Part shown: in pieces, positions 47,658 to 57,469 of the stretch
Layout of the letters: every line of letters starts with the position of its first letter
How positions within the stretch are numbered: position 1 is the stretch's first letter
Source: Burkholderiaceae bacterium
Lineage (GTDB): Bacteria > Pseudomonadota > Gammaproteobacteria > Burkholderiales > Burkholderiaceae_C
Length of the DNA: 57,678 bases
Reading direction: 5' to 3'
NCBI GenBank assembly: GCA_017848435.1
Contig: JAFEHU010000004.1
Coordinates: forward strand, 1 to 57,678
Notes under the pieces: model-generated
What the model was told of the DNA's origin: nothing
Seen by the model: only the letters and a program-made list of their open reading frames with translations
The model's database searches: none
Made by a program: the position numbers and the translations under genes

Positions 47658-48818
47658 ATGTCAGAACGTGTAATTCCTTTGGTCGACCAGCGCCACGCCG
47701 GCTTTGCCACACCGCCGGCCGCCTTCCTGCCGGACCAGCTGGTCCGGCCCAACGGCCTGCTGGCCGACACGCTGGGCCGCCCCTTGAGCGACCTGCGCAT
47801 CAGCGTGACCGACCGCTGCAACTTCCGCTGCAGCTACTGCATGCCGAAAGAGATTTTCGACAAAGATTACCCTTATCTGCCGCACAGCGCGCTGCTGAGC
47901 TTTGAAGAAATCACCCGCGTGGCCAAGGTGTTCATTGCCCACGGCGTGAAAAAAATCCGCCTGACCGGTGGTGAACCCCTGCTGCGCAAGAACCTGGAAC
48001 TGCTGATCGAACAGCTGGCCGCGCTGCGCACGGTGGAAGGCCAGCCACTGGACATCACACTCACCACCAACGGTTCGCTGCTGGCGCGCAAGGCCAAGGC
48101 GCTGAAAGCCGCCGGCCTGCAGCGCGTGACGGTGAGCCTCGACGGCCTGGACGACGCGGTGTTCCGCAGCATGAACGACGTCGACTTTCCGGTGGAAGAC
48201 GTGCTCAAGGGCATTGAAGCCGCACGCGACGCCGGGCTCGGTCCGATCAAGGTCAACATGGTGGTCAAGCGTGGCACCAACGAGCACGAGATTTTGCCGA
48301 TGGCGCGCTACTTTCAGGGCACCGGCATTGTGCTGCGCTTCATCGAGTACATGGATGTCGGTGCCACCAACGGCTGGCGCATGGACGAGGTGCTGCCCTC
48401 GGCCGAAGTGGTCAAGCTGATCCACGCCGAACTGCCGCTGGTGCAGCTCGACCCTTCTGCCCCCGGCGAAACCGCTGAGCGCTGGGGCTATGCCGGCGCC
48501 AATGGCCAACACGACCCGGCCCTGGGCGAGGTGGGCGTCATCAGCAGCGTGACGCAGGCCTTCTGCAGCGACTGCAACCGCGCCCGGCTCTCCACCGAAG
48601 GCAAGCTCTACCTGTGCCTGTTTGCCGAAAAAGGCTACGACCTGCGCAGCCTGATCCGCGACGTGCCCGCCGGGCAGGACAGCGACACGCTGCTGGCCTC
48701 CGCCATTGGCCACATCTGGCAGGGCCGCGGTGACCGCTACTCGGAACTGCGCGCCAGCATGGCGCCAGACACGGGCACGGGCGGACGGCGGGTCGAGATG
48801 AGCTACATCGGCGGCTGA
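47658..48818 (+). CDS. moaA: GTP 3',8-cyclase MoaA
   Basis: 386 residues, radical SAM enzyme for the first step of molybdenum cofactor synthesis. The N-terminal cluster motif is in [14 protein letters not shown] (CX3CX2C). The C-terminal cluster is in [19 protein letters not shown], and the family ends with a GG motif, here [16 protein letters not shown] is also diagnostic. About 40 residues longer at the N-terminus than E. coli MoaA. First of moaA-mobA-moeA. Confidence 0.97.
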   Translation: MSERVIPLVDQRHAGFATPPAAFLPDQLVRPNGLLADTLGRPLSDLRISVTDRCNFRCSYCMPKEIFDKDYPYLPHSALLSFEEITRVAKVFIAHGVKKIRLTGGEPLLRKNLELLIEQLAALRTVEGQPLDITLTTNGSLLARKAKALKAAGLQRVTVSLDGLDDAVFRSMNDVDFPVEDVLKGIEAARDAGLGPIKVNMVVKRGTNEHEILPMARYFQGTGIVLRFIEYMDVGATNGWRMDEVLPSAEVVKLIHAELPLVQLDPSAPGETAERWGYAGANGQHDPALGEVGVISSVTQAFCSDCNRARLSTEGKLYLCLFAEKGYDLRSLIRDVPAGQDSDTLLASAIGHIWQGRGDRYSELRASMAPDTGTGGRRVEMSYIGG

Positions 48819-48824
48819 CGTAGC

Positions 48825-48906
48825 CCCCACGGTTGCTCACTGCGTGTAGCGCCCTGCCCCCCGAGGGGGCCGCGTTTCCCCTTGGGGCGGCCCGGCGGCG
48901 AAACCA
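48825..48906 (+). repeat. GC-rich intergenic repeat, family B, between moaA and mobA
   Basis: CCCACGGTTGCTCACTGCG, then AGCGCCCTGCCCCCCGAGG, GGGGCCGCG and CTTGGGGCGGCCCGGCGGC. Nearly identical to 50983-51061. Confidence 0.75.
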
Positions 48907-48932
48907 AGTCTGCTCAAACTCTGGAAGTGACC

Positions 48933-49544
48933 ATGATCAACCCACAAGACATCACCGGCGTCGTGTTGGCCGGTGGCCGGGGCTCCCGCATGGGCGGGGC
49001 CGACAAAGGCCTGCAGAACTTCAACGGCATGCCGCTGGCGCTGAATGCGCTGATGCGGCTGCAACTGCAGGTGGGGCACTGCATGGTGAATGCCAACCGC
49101 AACCTGGCCGCCTACGAATCGTTTGGCGTGCCGGTCTGGCCCGACGGCCTGGCCGATTACGCCGGGCCACTGGCCGGTTTTTTGACCGCGCTGGAGCACA
49201 GCGAGACCCCGTGGCTGGCCACCGTGCCATGCGACTCGCCGCTGTTCCCGCTCGACCTGGTGCCGCGCCTGGCCGACGCCCTGGCCCGCGACAACGCCAA
49301 CATTGCCATGGTGGCCGCCCGGGAAGACGACGGCCAGCTGCGCGCCCAGCCGGTGTTTTGCCTGCTGCGCACCGACCTGCTGGAAAGCCTGGTGCGCTTC
49401 ACCCAGGGTGGCGGCCGCAAGATCGACGCCTGGACCGCGCAACACAGCACCGTGCTGGTGCCGTTTGACGCGCCGGGCGACGACCCGCGCGCTTTCGTCA
49501 ACGCCAACACCCTGGCCGAGTTGCAGCAGCTCGAACGCCCCTGA
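48933..49544 (+). CDS. mobA: Molybdenum cofactor guanylyltransferase
   Basis: 203 residues. Nucleotide motif [19 protein letters not shown] at the N-terminus, then [26 protein letters not shown] ([20 protein letters not shown]). Attaches GMP to molybdopterin for DMSO-reductase-type enzymes. The ATG at 48933 is chosen from the position of the VLAGG strand. Confidence 0.95.
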   Translation: MINPQDITGVVLAGGRGSRMGGADKGLQNFNGMPLALNALMRLQLQVGHCMVNANRNLAAYESFGVPVWPDGLADYAGPLAGFLTALEHSETPWLATVPCDSPLFPLDLVPRLADALARDNANIAMVAAREDDGQLRAQPVFCLLRTDLLESLVRFTQGGGRKIDAWTAQHSTVLVPFDAPGDDPRAFVNANTLAELQQLERP

Positions 49545-49588
49545 ACGGCGCCGGCCCGTGGTGACCGCGAACGCGGCACAATCCGCGC

Positions 49589-50980
49589 ATGAAAACGATT
49601 GAGCAGATTGCAGCCGAGTTGCAGGGCTACGACCCGCAGGCGCTGAGCGCCGCAGCGGTCAACGACTTCCTGTCGCGGCTGGTGGAACCGGTGACCGAGG
49701 TCGAGCAGGTCGGCATTTTTGACGCCCTGGGCCGCGTGCTGGCCAGCGACGTGGTCTCCCCCGTCAGCGTGCCGCCACACGACAACTCGGCCATGGACGG
49801 CTACGCCTTTGACGGCGCGGCCCTGCAGCCGGGCGCTCCTCTCACCCTCACCCTGGCCGGCACCGCCTTCGCGGGCAAGGCCTGGGCGGGCCAGGCACAG
49901 GCCGGGCAATGCGTCAAGGTGATGACCGGCGCCATCATGCCCGCCGGGCTGGACACCGTGCTGCCGCTTGAATTTGCCAAGACCAGCGGCGAGCAAGTCA
50001 CCATCCCGCCCGGCCTGCTGCAGCGTGGCGACAACCGCCGCCACTGCGGCGAAGACCTGATGCAAGGCAGCGTGGCCCTGCCGCGCGGCGAACGGCTCGG
50101 CCCCGCCGCACTGGGCCTCCTGGCCAGCCTGGGCTTGCCCACGGTGACAGTGGTCCGCCGGCTGCGGGTGGCCTACTTTTCCACCGGCGACGAAATTCTG
50201 AGTCTGGGCGAAGCACCGCGCGAAGGCGCGGTGTACGACAGCAACCGCTACACCGTCTACGGCCTGCTGACCCGGCTTGGCATCGAGGTGCTGGACATGG
50301 GCGTGGTGCGCGACGACCCGGCGCAGCTGGAAGCCGCCTTCACCCGCGCCGCCCGCGAGGCGGACGCCATCATCACCAGCGGCGGCGTCAGCGTCGGTGA
50401 AGCCGACTACACCAAGGCGATGATGAAGAAGCTCGCTGGCGACGTCGGCGGCGTGGCCTTCTGGCGCATTGCGATGCGCCCGGGCCGGCCGATGGCGGTG
50501 GGCCGGATTGCCAAAAACGGCCCTGCAACGGCCCCCCACAGCCCCGCACAGCCCGTTACTGGTGAATTTGAAGCCAAATTGGCACCGAGCCTCAGTGAAA
50601 TCTCAGAAGTTAGCTATGAAAAGAGTAGCACCATCCTGTTCGGCTTGCCAGGCAACCCGGTGGCGGTGATGGTGACGTTTCTGGCCTTTGTGCGCCCCGC
50701 GCTGCTGCAGATGATGGGCAGCCACGCCCCGCCGCTGCCGCGGCTGCGCGCCCGCAGCGCGCAAGCCCTGCGCAAGAAACCCGGCCGCACCGAGTACCAG
50801 CGTGGCACGGTGGTGACCACGGCCGACGGCACGCTGGAAGTGCGCACCACCGGCAACCAGGGCTCGGGCGTGCTGAGTTCCATGGTCCAGGGCAACGGGC
50901 TGGTGGTGTTGCACCACGACCAGGGCAACGTGGCTGCAGGCGAGGAAGTCGACGTGATGATGTTTGACGGCGCGATCTAA
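49589..50980 (+). CDS. moeA: Molybdopterin molybdenumtransferase MoeA with repeat-derived insert
   Basis: 463 residues against about 400 for typical MoeA. Inserts molybdate into adenylated molybdopterin. Family stretches: PPHDNSAMDGYAFDG, GAIMPAGLDTVLP, STGDEILSLGEA, YDSNRYTVYGLL and SGGVSVGEADYTK. After AMRPGRPMAVGRI about 40 extra residues appear before FGLPGNPVAVMVTF, where homologs have only a few. Residues about 327-348 of this are a family A repeat, in frame. The active-site residues flank the insert and are intact. Confidence 0.95.
   Translation: MKTIEQIAAELQGYDPQALSAAAVNDFLSRLVEPVTEVEQVGIFDALGRVLASDVVSPVSVPPHDNSAMDGYAFDGAALQPGAPLTLTLAGTAFAGKAWAGQAQAGQCVKVMTGAIMPAGLDTVLPLEFAKTSGEQVTIPPGLLQRGDNRRHCGEDLMQGSVALPRGERLGPAALGLLASLGLPTVTVVRRLRVAYFSTGDEILSLGEAPREGAVYDSNRYTVYGLLTRLGIEVLDMGVVRDDPAQLEAAFTRAAREADAIITSGGVSVGEADYTKAMMKKLAGDVGGVAFWRIAMRPGRPMAVGRIAKNGPATAPHSPAQPVTGEFEAKLAPSLSEISEVSYEKSSTILFGLPGNPVAVMVTFLAFVRPALLQMMGSHAPPLPRLRARSAQALRKKPGRTEYQRGTVVTTADGTLEVRTTGNQGSGVLSSMVQGNGLVVLHHDQGNVAAGEEVDVMMFDGAI
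50568..50630 (+). repeat. 63-bp dispersed repeat, family A, inside moeA
   Basis: Opens TTGAAGCC, has the core GCCTCAGTGAAATCT and ends in TAGCTAT-N8-GTAGCA. Same length, no gaps, against the tupA copy, but translated in a different frame. Confidence 0.85.
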
Positions 50981-50982
50981 AA

Positions 50983-51061
50983 CCCCACGGTTGCTCACGG
51001 CGTGCAGCGCCCTGCCCCCGAGCGGTCGCATGTCGCCTGGGGCGGCCCGGCGGCAAAACCC
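50983..51061 (+). repeat. GC-rich intergenic repeat, family B, after moeA
   Basis: CCCCACGGTTGCTCACGGCG, then AGCGCCCTGCCCCCGAGCGG and TGGGGCGGCCCGGCGGC. It lies between the moeA stop and the convergent RND gene. Confidence 0.75.
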
Positions 51062-51077
51062 CATTCGGGCGCTCGCG

Positions 51078-54000
51078 TCACTTCGCCGGAATCACCTCGT
51101 GTGCGGCGTCTGAGCCAGCAGGCAACGCTGCTTCCTTGATCGCCCCCGGCGCGTGTTGGCGCGCCAGCAGCGTGTACATCGTTGGCACCACAAAGATGGT
51201 GAGCAAGGTGCCGAGCGACATGCCGCCCACAATCACCCAGCCGATTTGCTGCCGGCTCTCGGCACCGGCCCCGGTGGCGATGGCCAGCGGCACCGAGCCC
51301 AGCACCATGGCGCCGGTGGTCATCAAAATCGGCCGCAGGCGCTTGGCCGCAGACTGCTGGATCGCCCCGCGCATCGCCATGCCCTGTTCGCGCAACTGGT
51401 TGGCAAACTCCACAATCAAAATGCCGTGCTTGGTGATCAGCCCCACCAGGGTGATCAGGCCAATCTGGCTGAACACGTTGAGGGTGCCACCGGTCAGCTT
51501 CAGCGCCAGCAGCGCCCCTGCCATCGACAGCGGCACGCTGAACAGGATGACAAAGGGGTCAATGAAACTCTCGAACTGCGCCGCCAGCACCAGGAAGATG
51601 AACAGCAGCGCCAGCACGAACACCACCGCCAGCGAGCCCGACGAGTTGCGGAACTCGCGGCTGATGCCGTTCAGGTCGGTCGCGTAACCGGGCTGCAGCA
51701 CCTTGGTGGCGGTCGCGTTCATGAACTTCAGCGCCTCACCGAGCGCGTAGTTGGGTGCCAGGTTGGCGGTGATGGAAGCCGAGCGCCGCTGGCCAAAGTG
51801 GTTCAGGTCGCGTGGCACCACCACCTCCTTGAGGCTGACCAGCGCCGACAGCGGGATCATCGACTCCACGCCGGCCTTGCTGCCGCGCACAAAAATCTGC
51901 TCGATGGCGTCGGGCGTGGCGCGTTTGGTGGCGTTGGTCTGCACCACCACGTCGTACTGCTCGCCGTCGCGCTTGTAGCGGGTCACCAGCCGGCCGCCGA
52001 GGGTGGTTTCCACCGCACGGGCCACCGCCTCCACGCTCACACCGAGGTCGGCCGCGCGCTCGCGGTCCACCGCCATGCTGATTTCAGGTTTGTTCAGCCG
52101 CAAGTCGGTGTCCACCTGCACAAAGCCGGGGTTCTTGGCCATTTCGGCCTGCATGTTGCGCACCGCCGTGGCCAGGTTCTGGTAACTCTCCGAGGTGACG
52201 ATGACGAAGTTGATCGGCCGTTCGCGCGAGCCCTGCCCCAGCGACGGTGGCGTCACCGGGTAGGCCGAAATACCGGGCAGGCCCGAGACACGCGGCGCCA
52301 GGTCGCGCGCCATCTCCAGCGTCGTGCGTTGGCGCTCTTCCCACGGCCGGGTGCGCATGATGACGCGGGCCTGCGCCACGGTCGGGTCACCCACCACCAC
52401 AAACACCCGGTCGAACTCCGGGTAGTCGCGGGCGATTTTTTCCATCTCGTTGACGTAGCGGTTGGTGTAGTCCAGCGTGGCGCCGTCGGGGCCGTTGATC
52501 ACATTCAGAATCACCCCCCGGTCTTCCAGCGGCGCCAGCTCGCTCTTGATGGTCACCAGCATCACCGCGGTGGCCGCGCCGCTCAGCAGCATCACCAGCA
52601 CCACCAGCCAGCGGTGGTCCAGTGTCCAGTGCAGCACACGGGCATAGGCGTCGGTCAGCGCGTTCAGCCGGCCCGCCATCCAGCGGTCGAACCACGAGGG
52701 TTGGGGGTTGTGCCTGAGCAGCTTGGAGCACATCATCGGCGACAGCGTCAGCGCCACGAAACCCGACACCAGCACCGAGCCCGCCAGCGCCAGCGCGAAC
52801 TCGCTGAACAGCCGGCCCGTGCGGCCTGGCGTGAAGGCCAGCGGCGCAAACACCGCGGCCAGGGTGAGCGTCATCGCCACCACCGCAAAGCCCACCTCTT
52901 TCGCGCCCGTGATGGCGGCCTGGAAGGGTGCCATGCCTTCTTCGATGTGGCGATAGATGTTCTCCAGCACCACGATGGCGTCGTCCACCACCAGGCCAAT
53001 CGCCAGCACCAGCGCCAGCAGCGTCAGCGTGTTGATGGAAAAACCCATCACCGCCATCAGCGCAAAGGTGCCGATCAGGCTCACGGGGATCGTCACCAGC
53101 GGGATGATGGACGCCCGGAAGGTGCGCAGGAACACAAAGATCACCAGCGCCACCAGCACCACCGCTTCGGCAATGGTCTGGTAGACCGCCTTGATGGAGC
53201 GGTCGATGAAGACCGAGTTGTCGTTGGCCAGTTCCAGCTGCACGCCCGCCGGCAACTCCTGCTGCAACCGGGGCAGCAGCTTGCGCACGCCGGCAGAGAG
53301 TTCCAGCGGGTTGGCGGTGGCCTGGGCAATGACACCCAGCGCAATCGCGTCGCGCCCGTTCAGGCGCACGTTGGAGCGTTCGTTCAGCGGGCCCTGTTCC
53401 ACCCTGGCAATGTCGGCAATGCGCACCGACTGGCCATTGACGGTGCGGACCACCACCTGGCCGAACTGTGCCGGCGTCTGCAGGTCGGTCGCGGCGGTGA
53501 CGTTGAACTCGCGCTGCCGGCTCTCAATGCGGCCCGCCGGCACCTCCAGGTTGCTGCGGCGCAGCGCGTCTTCCACGTCCTGCGTGGTGAGGCGGTAAGC
53601 AGCCAGGCGCCCGGGGTCGATCGCAATCCGCATGGCGTAGCGGCGCTCACCACGGATCAGCACGTCGGACGCACCGGGCGCGGTCTGCAGCACCGGCTTG
53701 GCCAGCCGGTTGGCAAAGTCGGTCAGGTCCAGTGCCGAATGGGTGTCGGAGCTGATGGCCATCCAGATCACCGGGAAGGCGTCGGCCTCCACCTTGGCAA
53801 TCACCGGCTCGTCAATGTCCTGCGGCAGCCGCTGGCGCACCCGCGAGACCTTGTCGCGCACGTCGGCCGCTGCCGAGTCGGGGTTGCGGCTCAGCGTGAA
53901 GCGGATCGAGATCTGGCTTTGCTCCTGGCGGCTGACCGAGGTGATGACGTCCACCCCCTCAATGCCGGCCAGCGAGTCCTCCAGCACCTTGGTGATCTGC

Positions 54001-54182
54001 GACTCAATCACCTCGCTGGAGGCGCCGACAAAGCGGGTCTCCACCGTCACCACCGGCTCTTCGATCTTGGGGTACTCGCGCACCGGCAGCGTGGTGTAGG
54101 CCACCAGGCCAATCAGCAGCACCAGCAACGACAGCACGGTGGCAAACACCGGGCGGCGGATGGCTACTTCGGGCAACTGCAT
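51078..54182 (-). CDS. RND-family efflux transporter, inner-membrane permease
   Basis: 1034 residues, the usual AcrB/MexF size, with twelve membrane helices. N-terminus PEVAIRRPVFATVLSLLVLL, helix 4 region LVLAIGLVVDDAIVVLENIYRH with the proton-relay aspartates, and the C-terminal helices (LVGLITKHGILIVEFANQLRE). Exports drugs or metabolites by proton motive force with the adaptor encoded just upstream; no outer-membrane channel gene is in the window. Substrate not decidable. Confidence 0.95.
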   Translation of the reverse strand: MQLPEVAIRRPVFATVLSLLVLLIGLVAYTTLPVREYPKIEEPVVTVETRFVGASSEVIESQITKVLEDSLAGIEGVDVITSVSRQEQSQISIRFTLSRNPDSAAADVRDKVSRVRQRLPQDIDEPVIAKVEADAFPVIWMAISSDTHSALDLTDFANRLAKPVLQTAPGASDVLIRGERRYAMRIAIDPGRLAAYRLTTQDVEDALRRSNLEVPAGRIESRQREFNVTAATDLQTPAQFGQVVVRTVNGQSVRIADIARVEQGPLNERSNVRLNGRDAIALGVIAQATANPLELSAGVRKLLPRLQQELPAGVQLELANDNSVFIDRSIKAVYQTIAEAVVLVALVIFVFLRTFRASIIPLVTIPVSLIGTFALMAVMGFSINTLTLLALVLAIGLVVDDAIVVLENIYRHIEEGMAPFQAAITGAKEVGFAVVAMTLTLAAVFAPLAFTPGRTGRLFSEFALALAGSVLVSGFVALTLSPMMCSKLLRHNPQPSWFDRWMAGRLNALTDAYARVLHWTLDHRWLVVLVMLLSGAATAVMLVTIKSELAPLEDRGVILNVINGPDGATLDYTNRYVNEMEKIARDYPEFDRVFVVVGDPTVAQARVIMRTRPWEERQRTTLEMARDLAPRVSGLPGISAYPVTPPSLGQGSRERPINFVIVTSESYQNLATAVRNMQAEMAKNPGFVQVDTDLRLNKPEISMAVDRERAADLGVSVEAVARAVETTLGGRLVTRYKRDGEQYDVVVQTNATKRATPDAIEQIFVRGSKAGVESMIPLSALVSLKEVVVPRDLNHFGQRRSASITANLAPNYALGEALKFMNATATKVLQPGYATDLNGISREFRNSSGSLAVVFVLALLFIFLVLAAQFESFIDPFVILFSVPLSMAGALLALKLTGGTLNVFSQIGLITLVGLITKHGILIVEFANQLREQGMAMRGAIQQSAAKRLRPILMTTGAMVLGSVPLAIATGAGAESRQQIGWVIVGGMSLGTLLTIFVVPTMYTLLARQHAPGAIKEAALPAGSDAAHEVIPAK

Positions 54183-54201
54183 GCGGCGCTCCTGTGCGGG
54201 G

Positions 54202-55371
54202 TCAGCGGGCCGCCGGGGCCGACGCGGACGGGGCCGCCTTGGCGAGTTCCACCACCTTCACCGGCGTGCCATCGGCCTGCAGGCGCTGCTGGCCCGCCAC
54301 CACCACCGTGTCGCCTGCGACCACGCCGCTCAGCAGCTCGACCTGGCCATCGCGGCGGAGCCCGAGCTGCACCGCCTGCCTTTTCGAGGTCAGCGCACCC
54401 CCTTCTGCAGCCTTCACCACACGCACCACGAACTGCCGTCCACCTTGCGGCACGATGGCCTCTTCCGGCACCACCAGCGCCTGCTCGTTCACCGAGAACA
54501 CCACCGTCACCCGCGCGAACATGCCGGGCCGCAACGGGGCGTCCTTCCCCGGCCCGGCATTGGCCAGCACCGCCCGCACCGCCACCGAACGGCCATTCAC
54601 GTCGAGCAAGGGGTCGATCGCTTCAATCCGCGCCTTGAAGCGCTGGCCGGGCAAAGCGTCCAGCTGCAAATCGGCGATCTGGTTGCGCACGATCTTGGAC
54701 TGGAAACGCTCCGGCAGGCGGAAATCAACGACCATCGTGCCGATGTCTTCCAGGTTCACCAGATCGGCCCCGTCGCGCACGAAGTCGCCCACATTGACGG
54801 TGCGGATGCCCAGGGTGCCATCGAACGGCGCCGCAATCCGCATGCGCGCGAGCCGGGCATTCGCCAGCGCCAGCTGGGCTTCGGCCACCTGCAGGTTGGC
54901 GGCACTTTCGTCCAGCACCCGCTGGGCCACGAAATTCTGCGCCACCAGCTCCTGGTTGCGCCTGAAGTTGGCCTGGGCAATCGACACCTGCGCCTGCGCC
55001 TGGCTGAGCTCGGCTTTCTGCAGCGTGTCGTCCAGTTGCACCAGCATCTGGCCTTTGCGAACGCGGGCACCGTCGGTGAAACCGAGCTGCAACACCCGGC
55101 CGGCCACTTCCGGCCGCAGCACCACACTCTGGCGTGAACGCAGCGTGCCCACGGCCTGCACATCGTCCTGCAGCCGCACGGCCTTGACCTGGGCCACCTC
55201 CACACCGGAAGCGCGTGGCGCGCTGGCGGCGGTGGCCGGCACCGCCGCCTGGGCAGCGCCAGGCTGCACCACTTGCGGGCCCTGGGGACGCGACTGCCAC
55301 CACCAGGCCGCGCCCGAGGCGGCCGCCATGCCGACCACGGCGATCAGAGGGTAGAGAATTTTTGAAGCCAT
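54202..55371 (-). CDS. RND efflux periplasmic adaptor (membrane fusion protein)
   Basis: 389 residues. N-terminal membrane anchor (ILYPLIAVVGMAAASGAAWWW), lipoyl domain halves (VLRPEVAGRVLQLGFTDGARVRKGQ; IAAPFDGTLGIRTVNVGDFV), a helical hairpin between them (about 120-175) and beta-barrel domains. Joins the RND permease to an outer-membrane channel. Start at ATG 55371 from the anchor position. 19 bp before the permease gene, one operon. Confidence 0.95.
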   Translation of the reverse strand: MASKILYPLIAVVGMAAASGAAWWWQSRPQGPQVVQPGAAQAAVPATAASAPRASGVEVAQVKAVRLQDDVQAVGTLRSRQSVVLRPEVAGRVLQLGFTDGARVRKGQMLVQLDDTLQKAELSQAQAQVSIAQANFRRNQELVAQNFVAQRVLDESAANLQVAEAQLALANARLARMRIAAPFDGTLGIRTVNVGDFVRDGADLVNLEDIGTMVVDFRLPERFQSKIVRNQIADLQLDALPGQRFKARIEAIDPLLDVNGRSVAVRAVLANAGPGKDAPLRPGMFARVTVVFSVNEQALVVPEEAIVPQGGRQFVVRVVKAAEGGALTSKRQAVQLGLRRDGQVELLSGVVAGDTVVVAGQQRLQADGTPVKVVELAKAAPSASAPAAR

Positions 55372-55484
55372 AGGTAACGCTGCCAGCACCGGTCCAGATA
55401 CACCAACCACTGTAGCAGCGCGCAATAGCCCGCGCCGACGGCGGCGCTTGCCTTCAACCGGGCCGGCGCAGATGCACCGGCTCT

Positions 55485-55934
55485 TTACACGCCGCGCAGC
55501 ACCGCGTCCACACCGCGGTTGGCCAGCGCGTCGGCGCGCTCGTTCCCTGGGTCACCGGCATGCCCCTTGACCCAGCGCCAGTCGATCACATGGCCGCTGG
55601 TACTGACCACCGCGTCCAGCCGTTGCCAGAGGTCGACGTTCTTCACCGGCTGCTTGGCGGCCGTGCGCCAGCCACGCGCCTTCCAGCCGCTGATCCATTC
55701 GGTGATGCCCTTGCGCACGTACTCGCTGTCGAGGTAGAGCGTCACCTGGCAGGGGCGCTTCAGCGCACTCAGCGCCTCGATCACCGCCAGCAGTTCCATG
55801 CGGTTGTTGGTGGTTTGCGCTTCGCCGCCAAAGAGTTCTTTTTCGGTACCACCGGACTTGAGCAGCACGCCCCAGCCGCCGGGTCCCGGGTTGCCCTTGC
55901 AGGCGCCATCGGTGTAAATCTCAATCGGGTTCAT
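55485..55934 (-). CDS. rnhA: Ribonuclease HI
   Basis: 149 residues. Catalytic residues in [19 protein letters not shown] (Asp), [13 protein letters not shown] (Glu), [12 protein letters not shown] (Asp) and [15 protein letters not shown] (Asp). Degrades RNA in RNA-DNA hybrids. Start at 55934, overlapping the methyltransferase end by 14 nt; an ATG at 55952 is possible too. Confidence 0.97.
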   Translation of the reverse strand: MNPIEIYTDGACKGNPGPGGWGVLLKSGGTEKELFGGEAQTTNNRMELLAVIEALSALKRPCQVTLYLDSEYVRKGITEWISGWKARGWRTAAKQPVKNVDLWQRLDAVVSTSGHVIDWRWVKGHAGDPGNERADALANRGVDAVLRGV

Positions 55935-56700
55935 GGTTGGTTTTTCTTGCATTCTGTGCCGGGCTGGCCACCGGGACCGGGGCCGCAGCCATGTTCTTTC
56001 GGGCTTTCCAGGGCGGGCTCAGCAAGCGCATGCCATGCACCTTTTTCACCCCCACCACAAACGTCACTGCACCCAGAATGGGCCACCAGCGGTCGCCGGC
56101 ACGGTCCATCCAGGCAAAGCGGTCGAGCCACTTGTCGGTGCGCAACGCCGGCCGGTAACAGCCAAAGCGCGCCGTCTCGACTTCAAAACCGAGCAGACGC
56201 AGCCAGTCGCGCAGCCGCCAGTAAGCAATGAAGTCGCCCGCCTGCGGCAGAAACAACTGGCCAAACCCGAGGTGCCGGTACAGCTGCGCCCGCCGCTGCT
56301 TGAAGCCCCACAGGCTGCCCGGGTTCAGGCAGCTGATGACCACCCGGCCTTCGGGCACCAGCACGCGGTGCACCTCGCGCAGCGCGGCATGGGGGTCGGG
56401 GCTCAGTTCCAGCGTGTGCGGCAGCAGGACCAGGTCCAGACTGTTCTCGGGAAATGGCAGGGCACAGGGGTCGGTGACCAGGGTCGGCAGCGCCACCTGC
56501 CCGGCCTCGGGCACGGCCAGCCAGCGGTGCGACATGCGGTTGGTCTGCAGGCCGGCAAGCTCCGGCAAGCCGAGCTGCAGCGCGTGGTAACCAAACAGGT
56601 CGGCCACGGTGCGGTCAAACTCGGCCTGCTCCCACGCCAGCAAATAGCGGCCAGGCGGGGTTTGAAGCCAATCGTGCAAACCTATAATTTGTGGGCCCAT
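55921..56700 (-). CDS. SAM-dependent methyltransferase (class I, type 11)
   Basis: 259 residues. The post-SAM motif stretches [22 protein letters not shown] and [22 protein letters not shown] are clear; motif I is degenerate. Often found beside rnhA and gloB in proteobacteria. The ATG at 56700 shares CATG with the gloB start. Substrate unknown. Confidence 0.85.
   Translation of the reverse strand: MGPQIIGLHDWLQTPPGRYLLAWEQAEFDRTVADLFGYHALQLGLPELAGLQTNRMSHRWLAVPEAGQVALPTLVTDPCALPFPENSLDLVLLPHTLELSPDPHAALREVHRVLVPEGRVVISCLNPGSLWGFKQRRAQLYRHLGFGQLFLPQAGDFIAYWRLRDWLRLLGFEVETARFGCYRPALRTDKWLDRFAWMDRAGDRWWPILGAVTFVVGVKKVHGMRLLSPPWKARKNMAAAPVPVASPAQNARKTNHEPD
56662..56688 (+). promoter_or_regulatory. 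gloB promoter inside the methyltransferase gene
   Basis: Consensus -10 TATAAT at 56683-56688, with TTGAAG at 56662-56667 (15-bp spacer). The start point would be at about 56695, only 3-4 nt before the gloB ATG. Confidence 0.55.
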
Positions 56701-57469
56701 GAATCTGATTCCGCTGCCTGCCTTCACCGACAACTACGTCTGGCTGCTGCACGACGGTCAGCGTGCGTTGGTGGTTGACCCGGGCGATGCGCAACCGGTG
56801 CTGGCCTTTCTGGCGCAGCACCGTCTGCAATTGAATTCGATTCTACTGACCCACCACCACCCGGACCACACCGGCGGCGTGGACACGCTGCGCAACGACA
56901 CCGGCGCTGCCGTGTACGGGCCCGCCAGCGAACGCTTGCCCGAACCCCTGACACGGCTTGTGGAAGGCGACACGGTGCAGGCACTGGGGCTGGCATTCTC
57001 GGTGCTGGACGTGCCAGGCCACACGGCAGGCCACATCGCCTACGTCTGCCCGGCATGGGACGGCGCACCGCTGCTGTTCTGTGGCGACACGCTGTTTTCC
57101 GGCGGCTGCGGGCGTTTGTTTGAAGGCACACCGGCACAAATGCTGGCCTCGCTCGACAAGCTGGCCGCGCTGCCTGGCAACACCCGGGTATGCTGTACCC
57201 ACGAATACACCCTGTCCAACCTGAAGTTCGCGCTGGCCGTTGATGCCGACAACGCCGAACTGCACGCTTACCACGCCCGCTGCCAGGCCTTGCGGTCTGA
57301 CCAGCGCCCCACGCTGCCGTCGTCGATCGCGCTCGAACGGCAGATCAACCCTTTTTTGCGCAGCCGGCAAGCGGCCGTCAAAGCCTCGGCCCGCCGCTTT
57401 GACCCCACCGCCCACAACGATGTGAGCGACTTTGCCGCCCTGCGCGAATGGAAGAACCAATTCCGATGA
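56699..57469 (+). CDS. gloB: Hydroxyacylglutathione hydrolase (glyoxalase II)
   Basis: 256 residues. Metallo-beta-lactamase fold with the binuclear metal motif THHHPDHTGG, then DVPGHTAGHIAYV, FCGDTLFSGGCGRLFEGT and CCTHEYTLSNLKFA. Splits S-lactoylglutathione in methylglyoxal detoxification. No Shine-Dalgarno is visible and the promoter lies very close, so the mRNA may be leaderless. ATGA overlap with the next gene. Confidence 0.96.
   Translation: MNLIPLPAFTDNYVWLLHDGQRALVVDPGDAQPVLAFLAQHRLQLNSILLTHHHPDHTGGVDTLRNDTGAAVYGPASERLPEPLTRLVEGDTVQALGLAFSVLDVPGHTAGHIAYVCPAWDGAPLLFCGDTLFSGGCGRLFEGTPAQMLASLDKLAALPGNTRVCCTHEYTLSNLKFALAVDADNAELHAYHARCQALRSDQRPTLPSSIALERQINPFLRSRQAAVKASARRFDPTAHNDVSDFAALREWKNQFR

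Noticed and set aside
51153-54638. Open frame of about 1160 codons antisense to the RND permease and adaptor
   Set aside because: Composition is His/Gln/Arg-rich, as expected for the mirror of a GC-rich gene; no domain; the minus-strand genes are certain.
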